A stretch of 49,623 nt of DNA from JASFBA01 sp036172265 (lineage in GTDB: Bacteria > Chloroflexota > Chloroflexia > DTKN01): positions 1 to 49,623 of the forward strand of contig JASFBA010000086.1 of NCBI GenBank assembly GCA_036172265.1, given 5' to 3'. The notes beneath the pieces were generated by a model. It was not told the DNA's origin and made no database searches. It saw only the letters and a list, made by a program, of their open reading frames with translations. A program made the translations under genes and the position numbers. Numbering within the stretch: the stretch's first letter is position 1; each line of letters opens with the position of its first letter. Of this stretch, positions 39,649-47,650 are shown piece by piece.

Positions 39649-40458
39649 CTACCGTTTCAGGATGATTCGGCGCCAGCATCGCATAACCTCCAGGGTGCTT
39701 TGAAGTGCATCCCCTTCTTCTTCGCCCTCCCAGGCCCCGTCCTCGCGCTGGCGCATAAGAATTTGCTCCCAGACCTGCCGTACCAGAGGCGTCTCCATGC
39801 CGTAGCCGGAGATGAGCAGGTTGAGCAGGAGCGCCGCGAACGCTCCCGGCGACCAGCCGCCTTCTCCGATCGCCCGCCCCAACGCCAGGAGGATGTTCTG
39901 GGCCGGCCCCGACTGCCGCCCCAGAACTGTGGCCAGGAGAGGAAGGGCATGCCAGGTGGTCTGCCGGGGGAAGCCGCGGAAGGTGCCACCCTCCTGCTGG
40001 TGCTTGAGGAAGAGGTCGAGCGTCCGGCCGAGCGCCGGTTCCTTCCCCCAGCCGCAGGCCACAAAGAGGGAACTCACCAGCGCCGTCACATAGAGCCGGC
40101 CGGCCTCTTCCCCCTGGCTCAGCCAGCGGGGTCGAGGACGGCCCTCGACGCCGGGGTCTTCCCATCCCCCGTCCTGGCCCTGGCGAGCCAGGAGAAAGGC
40201 CTTCCCCCGCTGGGCCATAGGACGGCCGAGGAGCCCCAGGTCCTGGCAGGCCCGAAGGCCGGCCCAGGTGCCGACCACGCTTTCCGGAAGGCCGGCTTGC
40301 AGTTCGGCCGGCCAGCCACCCTCCAGACCCTGCAAGGCCTCCAGGCCGGCTACCACTTCAGCCGGCGGAAGGGCCTCCTGAAGCAACGCCTCGGCCCGGG
40401 CCCGGTCCAGGGCGCTTCCCTGCTCTCGGACGAAATTCAACGCCTTACGGATGTCCAT
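39649..40458 (-). CDS. Terpenoid-cyclase/prenyltransferase-toroid-like protein
   Basis: 269 residues. Repeated helix pairs ending in QW-like motifs: LQGLEGGWP, RQGQDGGWEDP, HQQEGGTFRGF and RQREDGAWEG, as in squalene cyclase and prenyltransferase alpha/alpha toroids. The protein is only about half the size of a full cyclase and shows no DxDD acid motif, so it is probably not a squalene-hopene cyclase. ATG 40458 has GGAGAAAG upstream. First gene of the group with the polyprenol-kinase-like and MFS genes. Possible binding or processing of an isoprenoid: inference. Confidence 0.65.
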   Translation of the reverse strand: MDIRKALNFVREQGSALDRARAEALLQEALPPAEVVAGLEALQGLEGGWPAELQAGLPESVVGTWAGLRACQDLGLLGRPMAQRGKAFLLARQGQDGGWEDPGVEGRPRPRWLSQGEEAGRLYVTALVSSLFVACGWGKEPALGRTLDLFLKHQQEGGTFRGFPRQTTWHALPLLATVLGRQSGPAQNILLALGRAIGEGGWSPGAFAALLLNLLISGYGMETPLVRQVWEQILMRQREDGAWEGEEEGDALQSTLEVMRCWRRIILKR

Positions 40459-40557
40459 CGCTTTCTCCACACAGGCAACCACAAGGGCCGTTCCTGCCGG
40501 CCCGTTGTGCCGAAAAGCCCCGGACCACCGGCGAAAATCACCTTATGTTGCCCTTGC

Positions 40558-40590
40558 GGGGTAGGCAAAGGCGCTGTCTTCGCCTACCCC
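40558..40590 (+). repeat. Palindrome nested in copy B (GGGGTAGGC type)
   Basis: GGGGTAGGC (40558-40566) and GCCTACCCC (40582-40590) around AAAGGCGCTGTCTTC. It belongs to the same family as 14242 and 23174; the following GGATAGGCTC is shared with copy D. Confidence 0.6.
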
Positions 40591-40661
40591 GAACACCTCG
40601 CACGCGAATGTTTGGATAGGCTCTTTCAGCGATTCCCCCGAAGGCCCCGAGACGAGGCACC

Positions 40662-40690
40662 ATAGGGGCGGGTTCGGAACCCGCCCCTAT
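40662..40690 (+). repeat. 14-bp near-perfect palindrome nested in copy B
   Basis: ATAGGGGCGGGTTC (40662-40675), one central G, GAACCCGCCCCTAT (40677-40690). Copy A has no palindrome at the matching place (after GACACC), so this looks like an insertion. Confidence 0.65.
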
Positions 40691-40761
40691 TCACCGGGCG
40701 AAATTGGCCGGAATCCGGTAAAAACAGGGGACAATGCCCACCGCCGCCTTGTCCCCTTTGT

Positions 40762-40790
40762 ATTCTAACCTAAAGTTGCCCCTTGGTCAA
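40762..40790 (-). promoter_or_regulatory. Promoter for toroid-kinase-MFS group
   Basis: Minus strand TTGACC (40790-40785), 17-base spacer, TAGAAT (40767-40762). It gives a leader of about 295 nt that includes the whole copy B element. Confidence 0.7.
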
Positions 40791-40796
40791 ATGCTT

Positions 40797-41843
40797 TCAG
40801 AACCCCTTGTTCCCCAGCACTCTCCGGTAGAGCCGATACAAAAAGGGGAAATCGGGCCGGTCGTAGGCACCTGCGGTGCGTAGCGGCCGGCCGCCAAAGC
40901 CTTGCTTGAAGCGGTATACCCCCCACATCCCGTCGCGGACGTTCTTCTCCCGCCGCTCTTCTCGTTCGTCCCCACCTTCCAGGACGCTGTCGGGGATGCC
41001 CCAGAGGTCGTAGCGGGTACATCCCCGGGATCGAGCCCAGCGCATGGCTTCCCATTGGAGGAGGTAGGAGGGCATATGCTCCTGTCCTCGGCTGCGCGAA
41101 GCCCCGTAGAGGTAGATGGCTTCGCGGCCCCAGGCGGCGGCCATCAGGGCGGCCAACACTTCTCCCTCCCGTTCGGCAAAGAGGAGCACGCCGTTCCCTG
41201 GTTCGCAAAGCAAATGGTAAGCCACCTGGTAGTAGGGTATGGTATGGATGCCAAAGGCGTCCCGGTGGGCCGTCTCCTGGAGAAGGTCGTAGAAGAGGGC
41301 CACCTCTTCCGGTCCACAGGCCGGCCGCACCTGCACCCCCCGCCGGCCGGCCAGGCGGATGTTATAGCGCGTCTTGGGCTTCATTCGGGCCAGGAGCGCT
41401 TCTTCCGATCCTTCCAGGTCCACCACCAGAGTGCTGCGAGGCTGTACCGGCCGGCCCGGAAGAAACCCCAGACGGCGTAACCGTTCGGAGAAACCGGCCT
41501 CCTCGGGCCGGTTCGGTTCGATCTTGAGAAAAAGAGACCGCCGGGAACGGCCGGCCCGGATGAGGCCTCCCAGGAGGACCTCCAGAGCCGCTTCGTCTTC
41601 CCAATCCACGACCGGTCCCCGCGGCACATAGGCCAGGGAAAAGCCCAAGAAATGGCGGAAAAGCACCTGGGCCGCGGCCCGGATTTCTCCGCCGGCAAAC
41701 ACGGCCAGCCGGAGCGTTTCCCAGCCAAAGGCCGACTTAAGTCTTCCCCAAGCCGTGCTCTGCAAAAGATGGCCGCCGGGATGCTCCCGGACAAAAGCAT
41801 CCCAGCGGCGTTCCTCGATTCCGGCCACACAAGTCAAAACCAT
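40797..41843 (-). CDS. FemAB/FemX-like aminoacyltransferase (GNAT fold)
   Basis: 348 residues with two GNAT-like halves. HLLQSTAWGRLKSAFGW, YVPRGPVV, LFLKIEPNRPEE, a STLVVDLEGSEEALLARMKPKTRYNIRLAGRRGVQV block and YLYGASRSRGQEHMPSYLLQWEAM...YDLWGIPD are typical of lipid II:glycine/alanine transferases that build peptidoglycan side bridges from aminoacyl-tRNA. The charged coiled arm of some Fem proteins is missing. It is downstream of htrA with a 29-base gap, so probably co-transcribed. Confidence 0.87.
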   Translation of the reverse strand: MVLTCVAGIEERRWDAFVREHPGGHLLQSTAWGRLKSAFGWETLRLAVFAGGEIRAAAQVLFRHFLGFSLAYVPRGPVVDWEDEAALEVLLGGLIRAGRSRRSLFLKIEPNRPEEAGFSERLRRLGFLPGRPVQPRSTLVVDLEGSEEALLARMKPKTRYNIRLAGRRGVQVRPACGPEEVALFYDLLQETAHRDAFGIHTIPYYQVAYHLLCEPGNGVLLFAEREGEVLAALMAAAWGREAIYLYGASRSRGQEHMPSYLLQWEAMRWARSRGCTRYDLWGIPDSVLEGGDEREERREKNVRDGMWGVYRFKQGFGGRPLRTAGAYDRPDFPFLYRLYRRVLGNKGF

Positions 41844-41872
41844 GGTTTTGTAAGCAATGAACGTGCGAACGG

Positions 41873-43105
41873 TTACGGTCGCTCGCCCAAGGTCACCTCC
41901 ACCTGCAACGTCTGCCCATTGCGGTTGAGTTCCACCTGCACTCGCTGCCCCGTCTCAAAGTGGGCCAGGATGTTGATGAGCGGGTGATCCTCGTCAATGG
42001 TCAGGCCGCCGATGGCGGTGATGATGTCGCCTCGGCGGATGCCGGCCTGTGCCGCCGGCGTGTCGGGGATGACCTCCCTCACATAGACGCCGTGGTCCAC
42101 CGGCAGGCTGTAATAGGCGGCCAGGCTGCGGTTGACCGTGATAGAACGAATCCCCAGATACGGCCGGACCACCTTGCCCCGGGCGATCAGTTGCTCGACG
42201 ACGTAGCGGGCGGTGTTGCTGGGGATGGAAAAACCCAACCCCTCGGCCACGTCCCCGGAAAGGGTGCCGCCCCGGATAATGGCCGTGTTGATGCCGATCA
42301 CCTCCCCCCGCAGGTTCACCAGCGGGCCGCCGCTGTTGCCGTGGTTGATGGCGGCATCGGTCTGGATCATGCCCTCCATAGAAATATCCTCAGAAATCTT
42401 GAGGGTTCGGCCGAGTCCGCTCACCACGCCGGTGGTGACGGTGTTGCGAAAGTCCCCCAGGGCGCTGCCGATGGCCAAGACCGTCTCGCCAACCAGGAGG
42501 TCATCGGAATTTCCCAGGACGGCATAGGGATAGCCCTCGCCTTCGACCTGGATGACGGCCAGGTCGCTGAAGGGATAATCGTGGCCGATAAGGCGGGCCG
42601 GCTTGCTCGTGCCGTCGTGAAAGATCACGGTCAGTTCGGCGGCTCCCTCGACCACATGGTAGTTGGTGACGATATAGCCACGCGGGTCCACCAGTACTCC
42701 GGAGCCGCTGGCTTGGGGGCTTTCCTGCGGCCAGCCCCAGGGGTTGGGCTGCGTCTCCAACTTGTTGATCACGGTGACCACGGCCGGCCCCACCCGCTGC
42801 ACCACCTCAGCCACCGTCAATGAACCTTCCTGGAGGGCAGGCATGGGGGTGGGAAGGACCGGCCGGACCGGTTCCGTGGGCTGCACGGTCAAAGGAGTGC
42901 CTGTAACCACGCCTTGGGCCAGGACTGGGCCGCCGCTCGCCACCCGCCCCACCACATAGGCCGTCGCCCCGCCGGCCAGGAAACCTGCGACCGCCCCCGC
43001 CAGCAGGCTCACCAGGACCGCCGCCACCACGACCCGCCTCGCCCAGTATCCGCTGCCCTGGGGACGGCGTACTTCATCGCTTTCCCAACGGTAGAAATCG
43101 CTCAT
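41873..43105 (-). CDS. HtrA/DegP-type trypsin-like serine protease with PDZ domain
   Basis: 410 residues. N-terminal membrane anchor (VVVAAVLVSLLAGAVAGFLAGGATAYVV), a Pro-rich linker, then the protease with triad His in VTNYHVVEG, Asp in DLAVIQVEG and Ser in NHGNSGGPLVN. The PDZ domain follows (YVREVIPDTPAAQAGIRRGDIITAIGG). It acts outside the membrane on misfolded proteins. ATG 43105 has AGGAGGTG upstream; the frame stays open for another ~150 codons upstream by chance within the preceding gene. Confidence 0.94.
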   Translation of the reverse strand: MSDFYRWESDEVRRPQGSGYWARRVVVAAVLVSLLAGAVAGFLAGGATAYVVGRVASGGPVLAQGVVTGTPLTVQPTEPVRPVLPTPMPALQEGSLTVAEVVQRVGPAVVTVINKLETQPNPWGWPQESPQASGSGVLVDPRGYIVTNYHVVEGAAELTVIFHDGTSKPARLIGHDYPFSDLAVIQVEGEGYPYAVLGNSDDLLVGETVLAIGSALGDFRNTVTTGVVSGLGRTLKISEDISMEGMIQTDAAINHGNSGGPLVNLRGEVIGINTAIIRGGTLSGDVAEGLGFSIPSNTARYVVEQLIARGKVVRPYLGIRSITVNRSLAAYYSLPVDHGVYVREVIPDTPAAQAGIRRGDIITAIGGLTIDEDHPLINILAHFETGQRVQVELNRNGQTLQVEVTLGERP

Positions 43106-43158
43106 CGTACACACCTCCTGCAAACCCGATAGCCCATCCTTTGTAGCCCATTTATTTT

Positions 43159-43659
43159 TCAGAGTATAGCCGAAGCGGATGAAAGGGCGGTGAAATCCAG
43201 CGCCAGACGGACGGCTTCCTCCGGCGAGTCCGCCCGGTAGATCCGTTCCTCCGGAGCGCCGTCGGGGCGGAGGAGGTGCCAGGTCTGCAGGCCGATCACC
43301 GGCCGGCCGAGTTTCAAGGCCAGGGCCACCTCCGAAAGCGTCCCGGCCTCCCCGGCGATGGCGATGACGGCCTGCGCCGAAAGGACCAGGATCACGTTGC
43401 GGGCCTGTCCCATCCCGGTTACGATGGGCAGGTCCACATAGGGGTTGGCGGCCGTCGCCTCCAGGCCGGGGAGGATGCCCACGGTGAAGCCACCGGATTC
43501 CCGCGCCCCCCGGCAGGCCGCCTCCATCACCCCGCCCAGGCCGCCGCAAAGAAGCACCGCCCCGGCAGCGCCCAGCCATCGGCCGACCTGCCGGGCCTGC
43601 TCGTAAGTGGCTTCATCACACCGGCCGGAACCGCAGACGGCGATACGCACTCGCCTCAC
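43159..43659 (-). CDS. TIGR00725/LOG-fold protein (cytokinin-activating-like)
   Basis: 166 residues. Rossmann-like LOG superfamily: IAVCGSGRCDEATYEQARQVG, LLCGGLGGVMEAACRGA, TGMGQARNVILVLSAQAVIAIAGEAGTLSEVALALKLGRPVIGL. The motifs GGxxGxMxAA and PGGxGTxxE appear in variant form (GEAGTLSE). LOG proteins cleave ribose phosphate from nucleotides; the TIGR00725 branch has uncertain function and some homologues bind molybdenum cofactor. The GTG start overlaps the stop of the small gene upstream (GTGA). Confidence 0.85.
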   Translation of the reverse strand: MRRVRIAVCGSGRCDEATYEQARQVGRWLGAAGAVLLCGGLGGVMEAACRGARESGGFTVGILPGLEATAANPYVDLPIVTGMGQARNVILVLSAQAVIAIAGEAGTLSEVALALKLGRPVIGLQTWHLLRPDGAPEERIYRADSPEEAVRLALDFTALSSASAIL

Positions 43660-43829
43660 GATCGGTTTCTCCGGCGTCGGGACGCCTGCCCCTTGGCCCG
43701 GGCGATCTCCTCTCGGGTCGCTCCGTACAGCCGGGCCAGTCGCTCCAGTTCCCGGATTTCAGCCCGGTCCAGACCTTTTTCCCAGGCCCGGCGGATTTCC
43801 CGTAGCAATTCACCCTTGTTCCAGGGCAT
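43656..43829 (-). CDS. Small basic helical protein, 57 residues, unrecognised
   Basis: ATG at 43829 preceded by AGGAGGTGG, ending in TGA that overlaps the start of the LOG gene. It begins MPWNKGELLREIRRAWEKGL and ends in a basic tail (ASRRRRNRS). Mostly amphipathic helix, no cysteine. It overlaps the last 20 bases of the phosphatase-like gene upstream. The strong ribosome-binding site and both overlaps argue that it is a true gene of this operon. It could bind nucleic acid or a partner protein; function unknown. Confidence 0.7.
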   Translation of the reverse strand: MPWNKGELLREIRRAWEKGLDRAEIRELERLARLYGATREEIARAKGQASRRRRNRS

Positions 43830-44475
43830 CGCCACCTCCTAACGGCCTGATCGTCCGGAAGACAGGGATCGTCAGGTGTGCCGTATCGTTCAGTCGAACG
43901 ATTTCCTTACGGCCGTCTGCCCCCCGCCGGAAGTGATGGAGCGAGGCCGGGGCACAGCCCAGGGTGAGTTCGCCCCGCTGCTCGATGGCATAGCGCAAAA
44001 AGGCCAGGAAGAAAGCCTGGATCGGGCCGGGATGGGTGACAATAGCCACCGTTTCCTCCCCGGAGGCGGCCACGATGCGATTGAGGGCCTTGACCACGCG
44101 CACGTGCATCTCGGCATAACTTTCGCCCTCCGGAAACGGGCTAAAGATCTCGTTTCCGGGAGGAAAGAGGCCGGGAAACTCCTTCCGGGCCTCCTCCAGC
44201 GGCCGGCCGGCGAGCCGTCCAGAGTTCACCTCGCGCAGGTCTTCCTCCGGTCGGACATCCAGGCTCAGCGCCCGGCCGAGGGTTCCGGCCGTCTCCCAGG
44301 CGTCCCGGGCCGGGCTGCTGTAGAGCGCACCGATACGGTAAGAACGGGCCAGGCGCTCTGCCAGCCGGCCGGCCTGTTCCCGTCCCCGTACCGAAAGCGG
44401 CCAGTTCAGTCCCCCCTCCACCAGCCCCCGAGCCAAGGCTTCCGATTCGGCCCGACAGATAAGCAATAGGTCCAT
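43810..44475 (-). CDS. Histidine-phosphatase-fold protein lacking the catalytic histidine
   Basis: 221 residues. The fold is clear: NWPLSVRGREQAGRLAERL, LYSSPARDAWETA, LREVNSGRLAGRP, FPEGESYAEMHVRV and VTHPGPIQAFFLAFL, as in phosphoglycerate-mutase-like phosphatases. At the N-terminus, where LVRHGES is expected, the sequence reads LICRAES, so the phospho-accepting His is absent, by deletion or replacement. The second His (VTHPG) remains. It is probably not a phosphatase, perhaps a binding protein. Start ATG 44475 has CGGAGG upstream. Confidence 0.85.
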   Translation of the reverse strand: MDLLLICRAESEALARGLVEGGLNWPLSVRGREQAGRLAERLARSYRIGALYSSPARDAWETAGTLGRALSLDVRPEEDLREVNSGRLAGRPLEEARKEFPGLFPPGNEIFSPFPEGESYAEMHVRVVKALNRIVAASGEETVAIVTHPGPIQAFFLAFLRYAIEQRGELTLGCAPASLHHFRRGADGRKEIVRLNDTAHLTIPVFRTIRPLGGGDALEQG

Positions 44476-44491
44476 CGCTGCCTCCGGGAAA

Positions 44492-44519
44492 ATCATAACA
44501 CAACGGGGTGTCCTGTCAA
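44492..44519 (-). promoter_or_regulatory. Promoter for phosphatase-like/LOG/htrA/femAB run
   Basis: Minus strand TTGACA (44519-44514), 16-base spacer, TATGAT (44497-44492), very close to the start codon at 44475, so the leader is short (about 10 nt). Confidence 0.72.
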
Positions 44520-44599
44520 ATAGGGTTGCGGTTTGTCTTCTCGAGATGTCCCTCCTGCTACCCAATCGAAACAGATACAGAATTGTGTGTAGGGGATTT

Positions 44600-44628
44600 T
44601 TGACATCCCCGCTTTGTTATGATACGCT
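44600..44628 (+). promoter_or_regulatory. Promoter for DUF2905 and membrane glycosyltransferase
   Basis: TTGACA at 44600-44605, 17-base spacer and TACGCT at 44623-44628 preceded by TGA (extended -10). An alternative TATGAT at 44618 would be too close to the -35. Confidence 0.6.
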
Positions 44629-44702
44629 TACCCTGTTGATCACGCCTTGGGCAAGCCTGACACAGCGGTGTCCAGTACCCCAATTGGGGCGGCGGTGATA
44701 AG

Positions 44703-44936
44703 ATGGGCGAACTCCGCTATCTGGGCTGGCTGCTACTGGCTCTAGGCGGCCTGTTTCTCCTCCTGGGGGCGCTGGTGCTCCTGGCCGGCCGGATCCCCTT
44801 TCTGGGCCGCCTGCCGGGAGACATCCGCATCGAACGCGAGGGCTTTACCTTCTACTTTCCCCTCGTGACCTGCCTCTTGCTCAGCCTGCTTCTCACAGTG
44901 CTGGCGAACATCGCCCTATGGCTCTGGAAAAAATAG
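44703..44936 (+). CDS. DUF2905 small membrane protein
   Basis: 77 residues with two membrane helices (GWLLLALGGLFLLLGALVLLAG and VTCLLLSLLLTVLANIALWLW) flanking the family loop IPFLGRLPGDIRIEREGFTFYFPL. Function of the family is unknown. A 27-base gap separates it from the next gene. Confidence 0.88.
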   Translation: MGELRYLGWLLLALGGLFLLLGALVLLAGRIPFLGRLPGDIRIEREGFTFYFPLVTCLLLSLLLTVLANIALWLWKK

Positions 44937-44963
44937 GGGCAGGGCACCTCCGGGAGGACTTGC

Positions 44964-47237
44964 ATGAGCAAGAAGTGGGAACGGGCCAGCCGATGGGGGC
45001 GATGGGGCATACTGCCGGTCCTCCTCCTGGCCGGCCTGTTCTTGGATGTCTACCTCCAGTCCCGCCCGGCGGCCGAACTCGACATAGGAGGCCGGGACCT
45101 GGGGTATGTGGAGGGTTTCTCGGCCAAGGAGGTCGGGGAGAAGGGGACATATCGCTGGATGGGCGGGCAGGGCATCCTCTACCTGGGCCCGGTGCGGGCT
45201 GGCCGAGCCCTTCTCCTACGCCTGCGCCTTTCCAGCGGCCGGCCGCCGGAATCCCCTTGGCCGCAGTTGCAGGTGAAAGTAGGGGGGCGAAGGTGGGCCA
45301 CCTTTCCCCTATCTCCGACATCCGCCGAATACGCCCTGCTCTTCCCCCCGAACTCGGGCGAACTGGCGGTGGAACTGGAGGTGGAGACCTTCCGGGAAAA
45401 CGAGCCCCCCAACCGCGACCTGGGGTTGCTTGCGGAGTGGGCGCGGCTGGAGGCGCTGGACGGCCGCTGGGGAGGATGGAAAATGCCCAGGCCGGCCTAT
45501 GCCCTGATAGGGGTGGCCGTAGCTCTCCTATTCTGGGCTTTGGGGGCATCCTTCGGGCTGGCCTGGGGATGGGGAGCCGCTTCCCTGGCCCTGCCCGCCG
45601 CTTTGACGCCGGCATTTCCCGAGGAAGTGCTCCGGGCCGGCCACACCCTGGCCGTCCTTTTCCTCCTAGCCGCTCTCACGGCCGGGCTCTTGCGCATCCT
45701 CTCCCCGCGCTGGAAGGTCTGGGCCCGCCGGATAGGGGAACAGTCTCCCCTCATCCTGCTCCTGGCCTTCTTCTTGAGCCTCTTTCTGGCCTTTACTCCC
45801 GGCCTCGACGCCGACGGCCTCCAGTACTATGCCTACCTGCGCTCCCTGGCCCTGGACGGAGACCTTCACTTTGCCAACGAATTTTCTCCCGAGATGGCCA
45901 CCCTTTTTCCTCATGTCCCCTCCGGCCTCAGCCGGAGAGAGGCCTGGACAGAAACCGGCTATGTGAAAAACTTTGCCTCGGTGGGGCCGGCCATCGTCTG
46001 GGCCCCCTTCTTCGCCGTAGGACATCTCCTGGCCCTAGGGGGACGTGCTCTGGGCCTGCCCTGGACGACGGACGGCTATAGCGAACCCTACATCGTCCTC
46101 ATCGGCTTTGCCAGCGCCCTCTCCGCCCTGGTAACGCTCCTTCTGGGCTACGACCTGGTGCGACGGCTCTACGGGCCGGCCACCGGTTTCCTGGCCACTG
46201 TGGCCGTTTTCCTGGGCACACCTCTCTTCTACTATGCCTTCTACAAGCCGGATTTTGCCCACGCCCTGGCTTCCTGCGGGGTTATGCTCTTTCTCTACCT
46301 CTGGGTCCGTCATTGGGGGAAGCGCACTTCCCTCCGGTGGTTCTACCTAGGGCTGGCGGCCGGTTGGATGAGCACGCTGTACTGGATCGATGCCCTGTTT
46401 GCCCTTCTTCCGGCCGGGGAAATGCTTTGGGAGATAGGTCGAACCCTCCGGGGACCGGCTGCCCGGAGAACGCGGGAGATGGGCCGGCTGGTTGGGAACG
46501 CCCTCCTCTTCGGCGGGGGCGCACTCCTGGCCTTTTCTCCCCAGATGGTCGTCTGGAAGATCATCTTCGGGCGCTTCCTGACCCAACCCCAGGAGGGTTT
46601 CGCTACGCCGGCCGGCTTTGCGCCGCTGGAGTTGCTCCTCTCCCCCTTGCACGGCCTTTTGCCCTGGACCCCTCTGGCCATCCTGGGAATGGTGGGGCTC
46701 TTTTCCCTAGCCCGGGAAAGGCGCCCCTGGGGAATCTGGGTGCTATTGGGGTTGGCCCTGTATTTTTGCTATAACGCCACGCTGGAGAGTTGGCACGGCG
46801 GCGGAACCTTCGGCCTGCGCCGGCTAACCAACGCCTTCCCCTTCTTCCTGCTGGGCGTGGCCGTCCTTCTGGAGCGGCTGCGCCGTTGGCGGGCCGAAAG
46901 CGCCGCCGTGGCTTCCCTGGTGCCCGTGTTCTGGTCGGGCATGGTGCTCCTCCGCTTCCTTGCCTATGCCCTCCCTCACCATCCGGGCGAACTGGAAAAT
47001 CTTTCGCTTGGGGAATTTCTCTTTGCCCCAACGAACATGCCGTTGGAGCGGCTGCCGGAAGTGCTCCGGACGGCCTTTTTCATCCGCTGGGCAAACGATA
47101 TAGGCGATTTCTGGCCGGCCTCCCTGCTCTACGGCCTGCTCCTGCTGCTCCTGTTTGGCGGGGTCACGTTCCTCGTGTGGTGGGCGCTACAGAGCCTTAG
47201 CCGCGCCCCTACTTCGGCGGGAGAACGGCCAGCATGA
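44964..47237 (+). CDS. Large polytopic membrane protein, GT-C glycosyltransferase-like
   Basis: 757 residues. An N-terminal helix and an extracytoplasmic beta-rich domain (about 40-175) are followed by roughly ten membrane helices. The acidic loop after a membrane helix, FTPGLDADGLQYYAYLRSLALDGDL, is where GT-C enzymes of the PMT/GT39 group carry their catalytic Asp, and LWVRHWGKR is typical of lipid-linked sugar transferases. It would use a polyprenyl-phosphate sugar outside the membrane. The acceptor is unknown. GGAGG precedes the ATG. Its last 29 bases overlap the convergent thioesterase gene. Confidence 0.75.
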   Translation: MSKKWERASRWGRWGILPVLLLAGLFLDVYLQSRPAAELDIGGRDLGYVEGFSAKEVGEKGTYRWMGGQGILYLGPVRAGRALLLRLRLSSGRPPESPWPQLQVKVGGRRWATFPLSPTSAEYALLFPPNSGELAVELEVETFRENEPPNRDLGLLAEWARLEALDGRWGGWKMPRPAYALIGVAVALLFWALGASFGLAWGWGAASLALPAALTPAFPEEVLRAGHTLAVLFLLAALTAGLLRILSPRWKVWARRIGEQSPLILLLAFFLSLFLAFTPGLDADGLQYYAYLRSLALDGDLHFANEFSPEMATLFPHVPSGLSRREAWTETGYVKNFASVGPAIVWAPFFAVGHLLALGGRALGLPWTTDGYSEPYIVLIGFASALSALVTLLLGYDLVRRLYGPATGFLATVAVFLGTPLFYYAFYKPDFAHALASCGVMLFLYLWVRHWGKRTSLRWFYLGLAAGWMSTLYWIDALFALLPAGEMLWEIGRTLRGPAARRTREMGRLVGNALLFGGGALLAFSPQMVVWKIIFGRFLTQPQEGFATPAGFAPLELLLSPLHGLLPWTPLAILGMVGLFSLARERRPWGIWVLLGLALYFCYNATLESWHGGGTFGLRRLTNAFPFFLLGVAVLLERLRRWRAESAAVASLVPVFWSGMVLLRFLAYALPHHPGELENLSLGEFLFAPTNMPLERLPEVLRTAFFIRWANDIGDFWPASLLYGLLLLLLFGGVTFLVWWALQSLSRAPTSAGERPA

Positions 47238-47616
47238 ACTTGCCCTCGCCCTGAGCCAGCAGGGTGCCGACCTCATCGCAGAGGTGGGCCTTGGCCAGGA
47301 CCAACCGGCCTCGTCGGGCACTCACCCACCCGCGCAGACGGAGCGGCCGGCCCAGGGGCACCCCTCCTCCCCGCAGGCGCACCCGCAACTCCCCGGTGAC
47401 GGCCGGCCCGTGGGCAGCGATAACGGCATGGGCCATGGCCTCGTCCAGGAGCGTCGCCACCAGGCCGCCGTGCAGAAGGCCGGGATAGCCCTGATAAGGG
47501 CGCTCGGCGACGAAGGTGGCTTCGGCACAGCCCTCGCCGTAGGTAAAGCGCAGATGGAGGCCGATGGGGTTCTCCTCCCCGCAGGCAAAGCAGTAATGGT
47601 CGCTTTCATAGGGCAT
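47209..47616 (-). CDS. PaaI-like hotdog thioesterase
   Basis: 135 residues. Hotdog fold: CFACGEENPIGLHLRF, then the active-site helix GLLHGGLVATLLDEAMAHAV and strands TGELRVRLRGGGVPLGRPLRLRG. Members hydrolyse acyl-CoA thioesters; the substrate is unknown. The CFACGxxNPxGLHL start is common in the uncharacterised branch. ATG 47616 is chosen over TTG 47637; both lack a strong ribosome-binding site. The 3' end overlaps that of the GT-C-like gene. Confidence 0.85.
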   Translation of the reverse strand: MPYESDHYCFACGEENPIGLHLRFTYGEGCAEATFVAERPYQGYPGLLHGGLVATLLDEAMAHAVIAAHGPAVTGELRVRLRGGGVPLGRPLRLRGWVSARRGRLVLAKAHLCDEVGTLLAQGEGKFMLAVLPPK

Positions 47617-47650
47617 GGTATCAAGTCCGATGGCCAACGGAGGAACAGTT

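Larger units (their letters stand above)
40536..40716 (+). repeat. Dispersed intergenic element, copy B, with nested palindromes
   Basis: Left end AATCACCTTATGTTGCCCTT and right end GGCGAAATTGGCCGGAATCC match copy A; the middle GATTCCCCC...GGCCCCGAGACGAGGCACC also matches. Two palindromes interrupt it (40558-40590 and 40662-40690). The 338-base gap between the toroid gene and the FemAB gene otherwise holds only the promoter at 40762-40790. Confidence 0.55.

Noticed and set aside
39649..40458. Squalene-hopene cyclase
   Set aside because: Too short and lacks the DxDD acid motif; only QW-like helix repeats are present.
43616..43813. Alternative 65-residue minus-strand frame between the phosphatase-like and LOG genes
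   Set aside because: It has no ribosome-binding site and overlaps the 57-residue frame at 43656-43829, which has a strong one and coupled ends.
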